From Caryophanales bacterium (GTDB taxonomy: Bacteria; Bacillota; Bacilli; JARBTR01): DNA of 64,000 nt. The DNA lies in the NCBI GenBank assembly GCA_029240105.1, contig JARBTR010000006.1, positions 62,001-126,000 of the forward strand. Direction: 5' to 3'. Below the pieces are notes generated by a model, which was not told the origin of the DNA, searched no databases, and saw nothing but the letters and a program-made list of their open reading frames with translations. Both the position numbers and the translations under genes were made by a program. Every line of letters starts with the position of its first letter. Position 1 is the stretch's first letter. Shown in pieces: positions 46,519-56,312 of the stretch.

Positions 46519-46992
46519 TTATTTTTTAACCATATCCGAATCAATTAATTTTAATGTTTCAATTTCTCCTCCACTTAATTGATAAAATACGTCTTTCCCA
46601 TTATCTTGACCCTGCAAATATATACTATTCTCCGGATCCTTACCCTCTCCTATTGGTAAATATAATTTATAGTCATTTTCATACTTTTGATATGTTATCT
46701 TTAGATATTCCTTTAAAGGTAAATAATTGATTTGATGCGTTGGTTTCAGCGTGATTAATAACGCATCAACATTTGATAGTATTTCATTTTCTTCATTTTC
46801 GTTTAATTTCATGTTCTTTTTATTGGTACTAATGTTAATGGGTGCCTCCCCGACAAGTTGTCTAAGACTAGTACTAACTGAACCAGAGATTTTACCGTTT
46901 ATTTGACTATGGTTTGTAGCAGGAAAAAACTCATTCAATATGAAAGAAATGATAATAATTAGAATCACCGGAAAAAAATATTTTATCTTCAT
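46519..46992 (-). CDS. Exported or membrane-anchored protein of unknown function
   Basis: 157 residues: a hydrophobic N-terminal helix (YFFPVILIIIISFILNEFF) followed by a polar extracytoplasmic domain. No family is recognised. A GAGAGGAG site lies about 14 bases before the ATG. The nikR-proximal palindromes lie beyond its stop codon, so they are unlikely to control it. Confidence 0.55.
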   Translation of the reverse strand: MKIKYFFPVILIIIISFILNEFFPATNHSQINGKISGSVSTSLRQLVGEAPINISTNKKNMKLNENEENEILSNVDALLITLKPTHQINYLPLKEYLKITYQKYENDYKLYLPIGEGKDPENSIYLQGQDNGKDVFYQLSGGEIETLKLIDSDMVKK

Positions 46993-47126
46993 ATTAATAA
47001 TGATTCTCCTCTCAAAATTAGATTTATGATCTATCGAAATTTATAGTTACATTCAACTTATCATAAATGCCAAAAGTTTTAAAAAATTATGATTACATAG
47101 TCATTTTATATTCATTTAGAAAAAAA

Positions 47127-47157
47127 ATTCCCAGAAGACTAACGTCAACTGGGAATT
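47127..47157 (-). terminator. Terminator of the RND pump gene
   Basis: On the minus strand AATTCCCAG pairs with CTGGGAATT, followed by a run of T. Confidence 0.85.
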
Positions 47158-47189
47158 CGTTTTTAAAATTTATATTTTAAAATTCTAGA

Positions 47190-50100
47190 TTAAGCATCTA
47201 CATTTTTTCTTTTGAAACGACTTAATGATTCATATACGATTGGCACAATTACAAGCGTTAACAATGTAGAACTTGTTAGACCGCCAATAACGGTTACAGC
47301 TAATCCTTTTGAGATCATGCCGCTTCCTTCCAAACCTAATGCTAATGGAATCAAAGCACCGATTGTTGCAATAGCTGTCATAAGAATTGGTCGAAGACGT
47401 GTAACCGCCGCATCAAGTAATGCTTCTCGAACTGTTTTTCCTTCCGCTTCCTTATGAAGTACTCTGTCAATCAATACAATTGCATTTGTAACAACAATAC
47501 CAATCAGCATCAACATACCGATTAAAGCTGTTATATCAATTGTTTCACCTGCAATAAATAATCCCAGCAAAGCACCTATAATGGTTAATGGTAGTGAGAA
47601 TAAAATTGCAAACGGCGCTAAAGCTCCACCAAATGTAATAACAAGAATCATGTAGACGATTGCAACTGCAGCAAGCATTGCCAATCCCATTTTCGTAAAT
47701 GAATCCTGAATATCCTTACTTACACCACCGGTTTCAATTGAAATACCCTCAGGTGTTTTAATTTTATCTACTTTGTTTTGTACTTCTTTTGTTATTGCTC
47801 CAACATCTTTGGTTTTTGGTGTTCCACTTATAGAAGCAAACACTTTTCCATCACGACGAGCAATTGTATCAGAAGTTTTTCCTTCTTTAACAGTTACAAT
47901 CGTACTCAACGGAACTTGAACACCCATTGGTGTTGTAATCATTTTATTCTTAATATCATCTATAGATTTGAACATATCCTTTTTCGTTTCAACATAAACA
48001 TTTAACTCTTCACCATCTTTTACAACAGTCGTTAAAGTTGGACGTGTTGGATTTTGAAAAAGTGCCATCCCTATTTGACCAGCAGATAACCCCATCATGG
48101 CCGCCTTAGGTTGATCAACTACTAACGAATACTCGTCATAAGCTTCTTTCATAGAAGATTCAACATTTTTCAAATTTTTATTCGCTTTCATCACCTTTTC
48201 AACATTGGCAACAGTTTCAGTTAAATCATTCATTGAAGGACCGTATACATAATATGTTACAGTTGAAGTTGTACCTTGACCGAAATCTTGCTCTTTCCAA
48301 ACACCCAAATCATTATTGGAAGCTAACTTCTTAAGTACTGATTCTTTTTTCTCTGTAAAATTTTTCGTACTTTTCTTGTAGGTAACAGTTGCTGTAGCAT
48401 TTTTGTTATTGCCTGGATCAAATGGATTCATTCCGCCAGCAGATATTTGGATAGACTCTACATTTTTATCAGATAGTAATAGTTCTTCCATTTGTTTAAC
48501 CGCTTGATCTGCATCTTCTAATGTTTTTCCTGCATGCGGTTTAAAATTCATATAAATCATTTTTTCATCTTCACTGTTCATGAAATTCACACCGATATAA
48601 GGTACCAATGTGAAGCTTCCTACCAGCATTAAAATAGAAATTAGTGATGGTATCCATTTATGATCAAGTGACCATCTTAACAAACTTTCATATTTTAAAG
48701 CTAATTGACTATGTTTACCCTCTTCGTGAATATGCTTCTCAGATAAACCTTTTTTGAACAATTGTCTTGTTAACATCGGGACAATCGTGATTGCAACTAG
48801 CAATGAAGCTAATAATGAAAATACAATTGCTAAAGCGAATGGTAAGAACATTTGTCCAATCATTCCACCAACTAAACCAAGAGGTAAGAAAACGGCAATT
48901 GTAACAAGTGTTGATGATAGGATTGGGACAAAAACCTCTTTTGTTGCTTCACGGATTAAGTCCTTACCCGATAGTTTTTCTGTCTTAATAGACATTCGTC
49001 TGAAAATATTTTCAATAACAACGATGGAGTCATCAATGATCCGTCCAATTGCAACTGTCATTGCACCCAGGGTCATCATATTCAACGTAATATCCAACTG
49101 TTGTAAACATAACATTGCAATCAAAATCGATAATGGGATTGAGACAACAGCAATTATTGTTGATTTGAAACTACGCAAAAATAACCAAATAATTACAACT
49201 GCAAATAACGCACCAATAATTGCTTTATTTAACATAGTGGATACTGATTCCTTAACAGGCGTTGCCATATCCATTGTTTTTGAAAATTTTAAACCAGGCA
49301 TATCTTTTTCAAAATCTTCTAGCTTTTGATCTACTTTATCTGCTACTTCAACTGTGTTACCTGCTGTTGTTTTAAAAATAGCAAAGGTAATTGCTTCTTT
49401 TCCATTGGTACGAGCTATTGATTCTGCTTTACCAATAACTTGAATGTCAGCAATATCACTTAACTTCACCATTTGAGGAATGAAAGAAGACATGTTTCCT
49501 GTTGGTTTTTGTTGTGGTGCACTTGTAGATCCTTGTGCCATACCACTAGGCATACCAGTGCTAGCACCAGTTTGGCCTGTCATAGAACTTTTCGGCACTA
49601 CTGGGATTTGAATATTTTTTAACTCATCTAGAGTGGTAATATTACCATCGATTACTACTGATTTTTCAGATTTATCAAGTTCCAATACCCCAAGCGGGAA
49701 TTTCGCTTTCGCACCTTGAATCATCAATTTAACCGTTTCTTCCGTCATCCCAATTTCAGCCAGTTTAGATTGGTTAAATTCAATTTGAACTTCTTGCAAC
49801 TGTTGTCCTGCAAGTGACACATTCTGGATGCCCTCAATGCTTTTTAAAGCAGGAACAACTTGACTTTCCATTTTTTTCGTTAATTTTGACAGTCCTAGTT
49901 CCTTACTTTCAACCCCATAAGCAACAATAGGAATCATATCAAAGCTAAAGCGAGATGGATCAGGCTTTGTAACACCATCCGGTAATGTTACATTGGCCAC
50001 AGCATCTGCTATTTCCTTTTCTGCTTTATCCATATCTTTTTCATAATCAAATTGAATTTGAATGGAAGATGCATTCTGGAATGAATTTGACATAACTAAA

Positions 50101-50336
50101 TTTACGCCAGATACATTTTGCACAGCCTGCTCAATTGGTTCTGTAATTTTTTCAGCTACCTGTTCAGGTGTTGCTCCTGGGTACACTGTTGTTAACATGA
50201 CAACTGGAATTGAAATGTTTGGCATTTGTTCCATTTTCATTGTCATTCCTGAATAAAGACCTGCTACTATAACACAAATAGTCATGATCCATACAGCGAA
50301 TTTGTTTTTCAATACGAAATTAATGATACCGTTCAT
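47190..50336 (-). CDS. swrC: RND family efflux transporter, SwrC/YerP type
   Basis: 1048 residues of the HAE1 class with the duplicated RND layout: TM1, periplasmic-type loop, six TM block with the proton-relay acidic residues (GRIIDDSIVVIENIFR), then the second half (GIVVTNAIVLIDRVLHKEA). No adaptor or outer-membrane partner is nearby, as expected in a Gram-positive cell. SwrC exports surfactin-like compounds in B. subtilis; the substrate here is unknown. AAAGGAGAG precedes the ATG. Confidence 0.9.
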   Translation of the reverse strand: MNGIINFVLKNKFAVWIMTICVIVAGLYSGMTMKMEQMPNISIPVVMLTTVYPGATPEQVAEKITEPIEQAVQNVSGVNLVMSNSFQNASSIQIQFDYEKDMDKAEKEIADAVANVTLPDGVTKPDPSRFSFDMIPIVAYGVESKELGLSKLTKKMESQVVPALKSIEGIQNVSLAGQQLQEVQIEFNQSKLAEIGMTEETVKLMIQGAKAKFPLGVLELDKSEKSVVIDGNITTLDELKNIQIPVVPKSSMTGQTGASTGMPSGMAQGSTSAPQQKPTGNMSSFIPQMVKLSDIADIQVIGKAESIARTNGKEAITFAIFKTTAGNTVEVADKVDQKLEDFEKDMPGLKFSKTMDMATPVKESVSTMLNKAIIGALFAVVIIWLFLRSFKSTIIAVVSIPLSILIAMLCLQQLDITLNMMTLGAMTVAIGRIIDDSIVVIENIFRRMSIKTEKLSGKDLIREATKEVFVPILSSTLVTIAVFLPLGLVGGMIGQMFLPFALAIVFSLLASLLVAITIVPMLTRQLFKKGLSEKHIHEEGKHSQLALKYESLLRWSLDHKWIPSLISILMLVGSFTLVPYIGVNFMNSEDEKMIYMNFKPHAGKTLEDADQAVKQMEELLLSDKNVESIQISAGGMNPFDPGNNKNATATVTYKKSTKNFTEKKESVLKKLASNNDLGVWKEQDFGQGTTSTVTYYVYGPSMNDLTETVANVEKVMKANKNLKNVESSMKEAYDEYSLVVDQPKAAMMGLSAGQIGMALFQNPTRPTLTTVVKDGEELNVYVETKKDMFKSIDDIKNKMITTPMGVQVPLSTIVTVKEGKTSDTIARRDGKVFASISGTPKTKDVGAITKEVQNKVDKIKTPEGISIETGGVSKDIQDSFTKMGLAMLAAVAIVYMILVITFGGALAPFAILFSLPLTIIGALLGLFIAGETIDITALIGMLMLIGIVVTNAIVLIDRVLHKEAEGKTVREALLDAAVTRLRPILMTAIATIGALIPLALGLEGSGMISKGLAVTVIGGLTSSTLLTLVIVPIVYESLSRFKRKNVDA

Positions 50337-50560
50337 ATGTCTCTCCTTTTTATGACTCTGTTAATAATAATTGTTATTCGGGAATACAAGAAATTTATAA
50401 ATAACAGTTTTGAACAGAGATTTTCTTTACAAAAATATATAATAAATTGATTTTGTAAACAGAAAGTAGATTATATTACCTTTTTTTGTATTTAATGTGA
50501 CTTTCTATACAGATATTCAATTTAAACTGTTGCCTGCAAGACACCAGCATGTCTGTTGAT

Positions 50561-51307
50561 TTAATTTGCTTTTGGTGGCAGATCGATTTTCTTAACGTTT
50601 GTATTTATTTCTGAATGAACTGTAGATGCTGGTGAAACATGTATAGAATCACGATACTCAATCAACTCAATATCACACCCTGGTCCAATTTTTATGTTAT
50701 TTCCGCGAACGACCTTCGCAGTTGTATACTCCAGGTATATATCATCCGCTTCTACGACTGTAGTAACTAAATGTGCTCTCTTAGATCTAAAGTTAATTCC
50801 GTATGGAAAGTTGTGTCTATTAACTGAGACTGTACCCCCACCAATTTCTGTAATACGACTTGTGGAGAATAATAGTTTCACATTTATTTCCTCTGCAGAA
50901 AGAAGACCATCAATTTTACATTCACCTTTCGATAAAAACTGATCACAAGTGACATTGCCATTTACCTTCAGGCTCCCCTTATTATCAATACGCTCCCCAT
51001 ATAAATGGTTGAAGAATTTGACCTCTCCACGAACCTTTAAATGCTTTACTTTGGACATCTTTGATATATCCAGTTGACCATACACCTTTAGTAGGTCAGC
51101 ATTTATACCACCATATATATCTGTTTGACCCATCACTTTCATTTTTTTAATGGAGACGTTATCTCTAAAAGTTCCTTGGCCATATATATTGACAACGTCT
51201 GCTTTGACATCACCATAAATGGTACCTTCACCACGGATGGAGACTTTATCAAAATCTCCACCGTTTGTACTTGACGATCCATTTATAATTAAATTTTTTG
51301 AACTCAT
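50561..51307 (-). CDS. bacF: Bactofilin-like polymer-forming protein (YhbF-like)
   Basis: 248 residues made of short beta-helix repeats such as GEGTIYGDVKADVVNIYGQG, the bactofilin/polymer-forming cytoskeletal pattern. Its start overlaps the end of the next bactofilin gene by four bases. In B. subtilis BacE and BacF are bactofilins linked to flagellar assembly and follow yhbD as here. The E/F assignment is by order only. Confidence 0.78.
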   Translation of the reverse strand: MSSKNLIINGSSSTNGGDFDKVSIRGEGTIYGDVKADVVNIYGQGTFRDNVSIKKMKVMGQTDIYGGINADLLKVYGQLDISKMSKVKHLKVRGEVKFFNHLYGERIDNKGSLKVNGNVTCDQFLSKGECKIDGLLSAEEINVKLLFSTSRITEIGGGTVSVNRHNFPYGINFRSKRAHLVTTVVEADDIYLEYTTAKVVRGNNIKIGPGCDIELIEYRDSIHVSPASTVHSEINTNVKKIDLPPKAN

Positions 51308-52119
51308 ATTTTGACCGCCTTTCGTACAACAGAGTTGCTATTTTCTTGATAGGTGCCTCTATATTCCACTAAATCAATATCGCAATTATCACCGATAACT
51401 ACATCTTCACCACGAACAATTTTCGCTTTTGTAGAATTTAATTCAACATAATCGCCTTCAATTAAATCAGTCGTCAATTGTACGGTTTTAAATGTACTTA
51501 CAAGTTTATTTAGTAGTTCAATTTTTCTTTTTACAATAATGGTTTGACCGCCAATTTCTTTTGAACTAGAACTCCAGTAAATATTGATGTTAATCTGATC
51601 TGCAGAAAGCAAACCATCGATATCAAACTTACCGTCACCTTTAAATGTTTCTACCTCACAATTTCCTTGTACAGTTAAAATACCATCCATTCGGATTTCT
51701 TTTCCTATAAAATTCCCTTTAACTTTACATCTGCCATCTATTTTGGTTTCTTCTGCTTTTGTGTTATTTTCAATCGTCACCCATCCGTCAATATCTAATT
51801 CTTTTGCGGTTACTTTTCCTGTTATTGTTGCGTGACCATCAACATCCAAACGCTCTGCGTCCACATTTCCATAAATACTGCTATGACCTTCAATTTTAGC
51901 AAACTTAGATGTTACATTACCCCTGATTTTTCCTGAACCATCTATCTGAAATCGTTGCGCATCAACATTACCTTCAGTGCTTCCATGACCATTAATAGTA
52001 AAGTAATCACATTTCAAATCTCCGTGGATTTTACCATGACCGTTTATTTTAACTGTCTCAAAAGTGCCTCCACCAGAACTTCCATGACCATTAATAAAAA
52101 GATCTCTTAAATTTTCCAT
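51304..52119 (-). CDS. bacE: Bactofilin-like polymer-forming protein (YhbE-like)
   Basis: 271 residues with many beta-helix repeats of the type INGHGKIHGDLKCDYFTI and GNVDAERLDVDGHATITG. This fits a bactofilin with a long polymerising core. It is translationally coupled to its paralogue downstream and starts 2 bp after the yhbD stop. Bactofilins form membrane-associated filaments. Confidence 0.8.
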   Translation of the reverse strand: MENLRDLFINGHGSSGGGTFETVKINGHGKIHGDLKCDYFTINGHGSTEGNVDAQRFQIDGSGKIRGNVTSKFAKIEGHSSIYGNVDAERLDVDGHATITGKVTAKELDIDGWVTIENNTKAEETKIDGRCKVKGNFIGKEIRMDGILTVQGNCEVETFKGDGKFDIDGLLSADQININIYWSSSSKEIGGQTIIVKRKIELLNKLVSTFKTVQLTTDLIEGDYVELNSTKAKIVRGEDVVIGDNCDIDLVEYRGTYQENSNSVVRKAVKI

Positions 52120-52121
52120 AG

Positions 52122-52754
52122 TTACTTTACTCCCATTAACTTCGATTTCAATTCTTCTGCCACAGTACCTATTGAGACTTTCTTGATAATTTTTGTACCG
52201 TTATCAAAAAGTACATTTTCTTGATTTGATACAAGTAAGCTGCTTGAGACACCAAATTTTCTTACAATTACTATTTCTGTTGGTTTAGTTCTGAAAATTT
52301 CTTCTTTACCGTTTAATAAATCTAGAACCATTCTTGCTTCTTCTCGATTTATTTCACCTGAATTTAAAAGTTGATCAATTAGATATACTTGAATAACATC
52401 TTCAAATTCAAATAGCTTGTTGAAATTTCGTACATCCATAAAAAAATTAAATGCCATTTCAGATATAATGCCATTCCCAACTAAACTTTCAGTTGAAAAC
52501 TCTACATCACCTACAGTTGGAGAAAATACTTCAGCTAAATCATCTAGTGATAAATCCTCTTTCATCTCCTGAATTTTATCAATACGTTGTAGAATTTTTT
52601 CTTTCGGAAAGAACGTTTCCTGACCAGTGAATGTACTCTTTCGAATAAACCAATCTTCGGGTATTAAATTTTTACGTTTCCATCTATATAGTTGGCCATA
52701 TGATATCCCTTTCAAATCTAATAAATCTTTTTTGGAAATGAGTTCAGTTTCCAT
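52122..52754 (-). CDS. yhbD: YhbD-like protein with MerR-type helix-turn-helix (DUF4004)
   Basis: 210 residues starting METELISKKDLLDLKGISYGQLYRWKRK, a MerR-like winged helix-turn-helix, followed by a helical region of unknown role. AAAGGAG lies eight bases before the ATG at 52754; the frame is open further upstream without a site. It heads the three-gene bactofilin operon and is probably a regulator or partner of the filaments. Confidence 0.8.
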   Translation of the reverse strand: METELISKKDLLDLKGISYGQLYRWKRKNLIPEDWFIRKSTFTGQETFFPKEKILQRIDKIQEMKEDLSLDDLAEVFSPTVGDVEFSTESLVGNGIISEMAFNFFMDVRNFNKLFEFEDVIQVYLIDQLLNSGEINREEARMVLDLLNGKEEIFRTKPTEIVIVRKFGVSSSLLVSNQENVLFDNGTKIIKKVSIGTVAEELKSKLMGVK

Positions 52755-52920
52755 GTTTTCACTCCTTTGTTTTAGGTGCAAGTTGTGCCCGTTTAGCCAT
52801 GCCATGAAAATTCCAGTTTACACAAAAATTGAACATGGGTTTCGTTCAAGCATTGTGTGAAACGGATTTTCTATAATGGCTGGTCACTGTTTGCCCATTT
52901 AAATAACTTACCATATGCAG

Positions 52921-52940
52921 TGTAACATAACACTGTTACA
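52921..52940. promoter_or_regulatory. Palindrome in the yhbD upstream region
   Basis: TGTAACA and TGTTACA flank TAACAC. It lies in the 311-bp gap between yhbD and the ABC ATPase gene (52755-53065), about 170 bp upstream of yhbD. A weak terminator-like hairpin near 52990-53010 may end the ABC operon. No gene is seen in the gap. Confidence 0.35.
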
Positions 52941-53065
52941 TTGTAAAACATTCTACGCAACAAACCTCAAAAATATACAACAAAAGAGACACTTTTATAA
53001 AAGAGTGCCCCTAGCTTTTAAATAGTTCCTCTGTAATACCTTAGTGTTGATTTTCTCCAACCTAC

Positions 53066-53869
53066 TTACGCCAATAAAATTGTATCATCAACCAAACTAA
53101 CACCACTATTTTCTTTGAATAGTCGGATTAAATCACTAACCTGTAGCTTTGATTTTTCTTCTTTAGTAAGATCAACAACTACATGCCCTTCATATAGCAT
53201 GATTAAACGATTACCATAGTTTAGTGCATCCTGCATATTATGTGTAACCATTAAAGCTGTCAATTTCATTTCTTTTACAATTTTATCTGTTAAATACATT
53301 ACTTGTGCAGCTGTTTTAGGATCAAGTGCAGCCGTATGCTCATCAAGCAATAATATTTTAGGCTGGACTAACGTTGCCATTAGCAGCGTTAACGCCTGGC
53401 GTTGCCCTCCGGATAGAAGACCAACCTCCGTTTTCATTCGTTCCTCTAACCCAAGCTCTAACAATTTAACCTTTTCCTTAAAATAGTCCCTTTTATCCAT
53501 AGAAATTCCATATGACAATCCACGACTTTCCCCACGTTTTGTAGCAATGGCCATATTTTCTTCAATTGTCATCCTTGTAGCAGTTCCCATACGAGGATCT
53601 TGAAAAACACGCCCTATAAACCGAGCACGTTTAAACTCTTTCATTTTCGAAATATCTACTCCTGAAATCTCAATCAGTCCCTCATCAACTGATACCGCTC
53701 CAGCAATACTGTTTAATAAAGTTGATTTTCCTGAACCATTTGCACCAATAACAGCAATAAAATCACCTTCATTTACATCTAAATCCAGCCCCTTTAGAAC
53801 ATGGTTTTCATTGACCGTTCCCTTTTCAAATGTTACATGGAGATTTTTTAGTTTAATTGCATCACTCAT
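53066..53869 (-). CDS. ABC transporter ATPase of a TrpXYZ-type system
   Basis: 267 residues with Walker A GANGSGKST near residue 42, signature LLSGGQRQALTLLMA near 154 and Walker B ILLLDEHTAALDP near 174. The DEHTAALDP variant is typical of ATPases paired with the ABC_sub_bind and BPD_transp_2 components, used for aromatic amino acids in streptococci. Its start overlaps the permease remnant by four bases. The ATPase itself is intact. Confidence 0.82.
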   Translation of the reverse strand: MSDAIKLKNLHVTFEKGTVNENHVLKGLDLDVNEGDFIAVIGANGSGKSTLLNSIAGAVSVDEGLIEISGVDISKMKEFKRARFIGRVFQDPRMGTATRMTIEENMAIATKRGESRGLSYGISMDKRDYFKEKVKLLELGLEERMKTEVGLLSGGQRQALTLLMATLVQPKILLLDEHTAALDPKTAAQVMYLTDKIVKEMKLTALMVTHNMQDALNYGNRLIMLYEGHVVVDLTKEEKSKLQVSDLIRLFKENSGVSLVDDTILLA

Positions 53870-54593
53870 TTCAGAAGACCTCGCTTCCCTACACTTTTTT
53901 GTAATACACCTTTTAACAACGGAGAGGATAAAATAACGGCCAAAAGCAGCGCAGAAATCAGTTTTAAATCAGTCGGAGCCATACCAAGATTCAAAACTAA
54001 CGCAATAATCATTCGATATATTGTGGAACCAAGTACTACACACATCAAACGTTTTGCGATAGTTAAATTCTCAAACAGTACTTCTCCAATAATGACAGAA
54101 GCTAAACCGATTACTATAGTTCCAATGCCCATTGAAATATCTGCATAACCGTTATCCTGTGAGATTAACGCACCTGAAAAAGCAATTAATCCATTTGAAA
54201 TCATTAGTCCCAAAATTTTTAATGTATCTGTATTTGCACCTTGCGACCGAACCATTTGCACATTGTCTAATTTGCCCGTCCCATTATTCTTAGGTTGATT
54301 GAATATAGCGCTGTCATTGTTAGGATTCCAGAGAGCAATGCTGGTATTTTAAATTTTGTATACAGGACACCAGTCAGTAATCCAGCAGTCATTCCTGCTA
54401 AAATAGCAACTATCGTTGCTAATAGTGGAGATACTCCTTCTATAATTAAAATTGATCCCACTGATGCCCCCAAAGGGAAACTCCCCTCTGCCGTCAGATC
54501 TGCTATATCCAATATTCGAAATGTTAGGAATACCCCCATAGCTAGCATAGACCATAATAATCCCTGAGAAATCGCAGTTACTAAAACATCCAT
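53866..54593 (-). pseudogene. ABC transporter permease (TrpY-like), broken by an internal deletion
   Basis: Two adjacent frames hold the two ends of one permease. The first (54267-54593, 108 codons, MDVLVTAISQGLLWSM to RIMGRAN) ends at a premature TAG. The second (53866-54261) resumes with QMVRSQGAN and runs to the normal end. Intact relatives have about 60 more residues between these points, so a deletion with frameshift near 54262-54272 removed the middle. A functional permease is unlikely. Confidence 0.78.
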
Positions 54594-55595
54594 TTATTTC
54601 CCCTCCTTTAATGCACTTTTTAATTCATTTGGAACTGTAATTCCGAGCACCTCAGCCATCATCTTGTTAATCACAACTTGTGGATCTGATTGTGTTTGTA
54701 CCGGCAAATTCTGTACTTTAACTTTTTTGCTTAAAACCTGAACAGCCATTTTTGCTGTTTGTTGGCCCAATTTGTAGTAATCAATTCCTACAGTTGCAAG
54801 TCCACCCTCCATTGTCATATTGGATTCACCAGTTATAACAGGGATCTTCTTTTCTTTAGCGATTTTTCCAACCGTAGCCATTGCAGAAGCTAACGTATTA
54901 TCAGTTGGAATATATAGAGCATCAACCTGTGCGGCTAATACTTCCATAGTTTGAGCAACATCATTTGTATTTGTAACGGTCATACTTTTTGTTGAATAAC
55001 CAAGTTCCTTTGCAGACTTCTCAGCAATTTCAACCTGCAACTTTGAATTATCCTCACTTGAATTGTAAAGAAAACCAATTGTCTTTGCATTCGGAACCAA
55101 CTGTTTCAACAATGCAACTTGCTCCTTAATCGGTGACATATCACTTGTACCCGAAACATTTGTTCCTGGTTTCTCATTAGATTTTGCCAACTTAGCTCCA
55201 ACTAAATCTGTGACGGCTGTTGTTAGAATAGGTATCTTTTTCGTTTCGTTTGCTAAGGCTTGCGCTGCTGGTGTTGCTATAGCCAATATTAAGTCAGATT
55301 CTTCTGATACTAACCTTCCACTCATCACCTTTAAATTTGACTGGTCTGCCTGCGCATTTAAAAAATCAATTTGAATATTCTTGCCTTCAACAAAGCCATT
55401 TGCAGCCAATCCGTCTATAAAACCCTGTTTTGCAGCATCCAAAGCTGGATGCTCTGTTAATTGTAAGATTCCAATTTTTATTAATTTTTTAGACTTTGAA
55501 GCCTGATTTGTCGACTCCTTCTTGGGACTAGTCATCACAACTGCAACGGCTAAAACAAGAATCATCAACAGTTTTGCTACTGTTTCCTTTTTCAT
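54594..55595 (-). CDS. ABC transporter substrate-binding protein (TrpX-like, ABC_sub_bind) lacking a lipobox
   Basis: 333 residues of the ABC_sub_bind family (KIGILQLTEHPALDAAKQGF, LVPNAKTIGFLYN, ADQSNLKVMSGRLVSE). The N-terminal hydrophobic signal is present, but at the expected lipobox the sequence reads VVMTSPKKES without cysteine, so the protein cannot be lipid-anchored. Together with the broken permease this suggests a decaying transporter. GAGGGGAG precedes the ATG, and a leader with tandem terminators lies upstream. Confidence 0.8.
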   Translation of the reverse strand: MKKETVAKLLMILVLAVAVVMTSPKKESTNQASKSKKLIKIGILQLTEHPALDAAKQGFIDGLAANGFVEGKNIQIDFLNAQADQSNLKVMSGRLVSEESDLILAIATPAAQALANETKKIPILTTAVTDLVGAKLAKSNEKPGTNVSGTSDMSPIKEQVALLKQLVPNAKTIGFLYNSSEDNSKLQVEIAEKSAKELGYSTKSMTVTNTNDVAQTMEVLAAQVDALYIPTDNTLASAMATVGKIAKEKKIPVITGESNMTMEGGLATVGIDYYKLGQQTAKMAVQVLSKKVKVQNLPVQTQSDPQVVINKMMAEVLGITVPNELKSALKEGK

Positions 55596-55623
55596 TTTCT
55601 TTTTCTCCCCTCTTTTTAGAGCT

Positions 55624-55670
55624 AAAAAAGACCCGCCACTGGATTCTCGATAAAATCCTGTGACGGGTAG
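55624..55670 (-). terminator. Second terminator in the leader of the TrpX-like gene
   Basis: On the minus strand ACCCGTCAC pairs with GTGGCGGGT and an inner GGATT/AATCC extends the stem, followed by six T, 29 bp before the start codon. It can stop transcription before the transporter genes. Confidence 0.8.
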
Positions 55671-55697
55671 GTTTTTTAAAAAAATTCACCTAATTAT

Positions 55698-55797
55698 AAA
55701 AGCCACTTAGATTTTATCATCTCTAAGTGGCTGTGATTGTACATCAAACTAAGCCATCTTAGATACAAAACTTCAAGTTCTGGAAGTTTGCATCTAG
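55698..55797 (-). promoter_or_regulatory. Attenuator-like leader with alternative pairings
   Basis: In minus-strand order: a hairpin (TAGATGCAAACTTC 55796-55783 with GAAGTTTTGTATCTA 55774-55760); element 1 TCTAAGATGGCT (55763-55752); element 2 AGCCACTTAGA (55732-55722); element 3 TCTAAGTGGCT (55711-55701) then T. Elements 2 and 3 make a terminator. Element 1 is a near copy of element 3 and can pair with element 2 instead, and its first bases are also used by the first hairpin. No T-box signature was found. The rest of the gap (55798-56096) holds nothing recognised. Confidence 0.55.
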
Positions 55798-56096
55798 GAC
55801 GTCTGTGTCATAAATACAAACTTTATCTAAAATAGCTAAAGTAATATTGATTTAATTGTAACGATACGTTTTGATTTTTCATTTTCGCCACACCAATCAT
55901 TAAAATTTTACTTTGATTGATTATATTCAGAAGATTTAAATATTGTCAATGTTTTTAACTTAATAATTTAATATGTTTAAAAAATGAACACTATTTCTTT
56001 CTTTTTTGATAGAATTGATTTATTAACTTGTTCTAACTATAAAAATAATACATATAGATGTGGTAAACGATCACAATTGAGCTAGGGGACTTACAT

Positions 56097-56309
56097 ATGC
56101 ACATTCGATTTAAAATAATGTTAGTAGGACTTGGTATTTTCTGTTTAATAGCAGCGGGAATATGTTGGAATTTAGGGTATAAGGGATTCGCCATTTTTTA
56201 CATTATAGTAGCAATTTTTGATTTCTTTTTATCTTTAAGAAAAAAACCCATTACCTTCGGGATACAACAACCCGCTAAAAAGGAAAACCCTGAAAGAAAA
56301 GACAAGTAA
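56097..56309 (+). CDS. Small membrane protein, 70 aa
   Basis: Two hydrophobic helices (IMLVGLGIFCLIAAGICW and FAIFYIIVAIFDFFLSL) followed by a basic, polar tail. AGGGGAC precedes the ATG. No function is recognised; such two-helix proteins are common and uncharacterised in Bacillales. Confidence 0.65.
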   Translation: MHIRFKIMLVGLGIFCLIAAGICWNLGYKGFAIFYIIVAIFDFFLSLRKKPITFGIQQPAKKENPERKDK

Positions 56310-56312
56310 ATA

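Noticed and set aside
48754..49329. 191-codon plus-strand frame inside the RND pump gene
   Set aside because: Shadow of the pump coding strand; no ribosome binding site and no family.
55598..55900. T-box riboswitch for the TrpX-like transporter
   Set aside because: No stem I specifier pattern or T-box consensus could be found, so the leader is reported as an unclassified attenuator.
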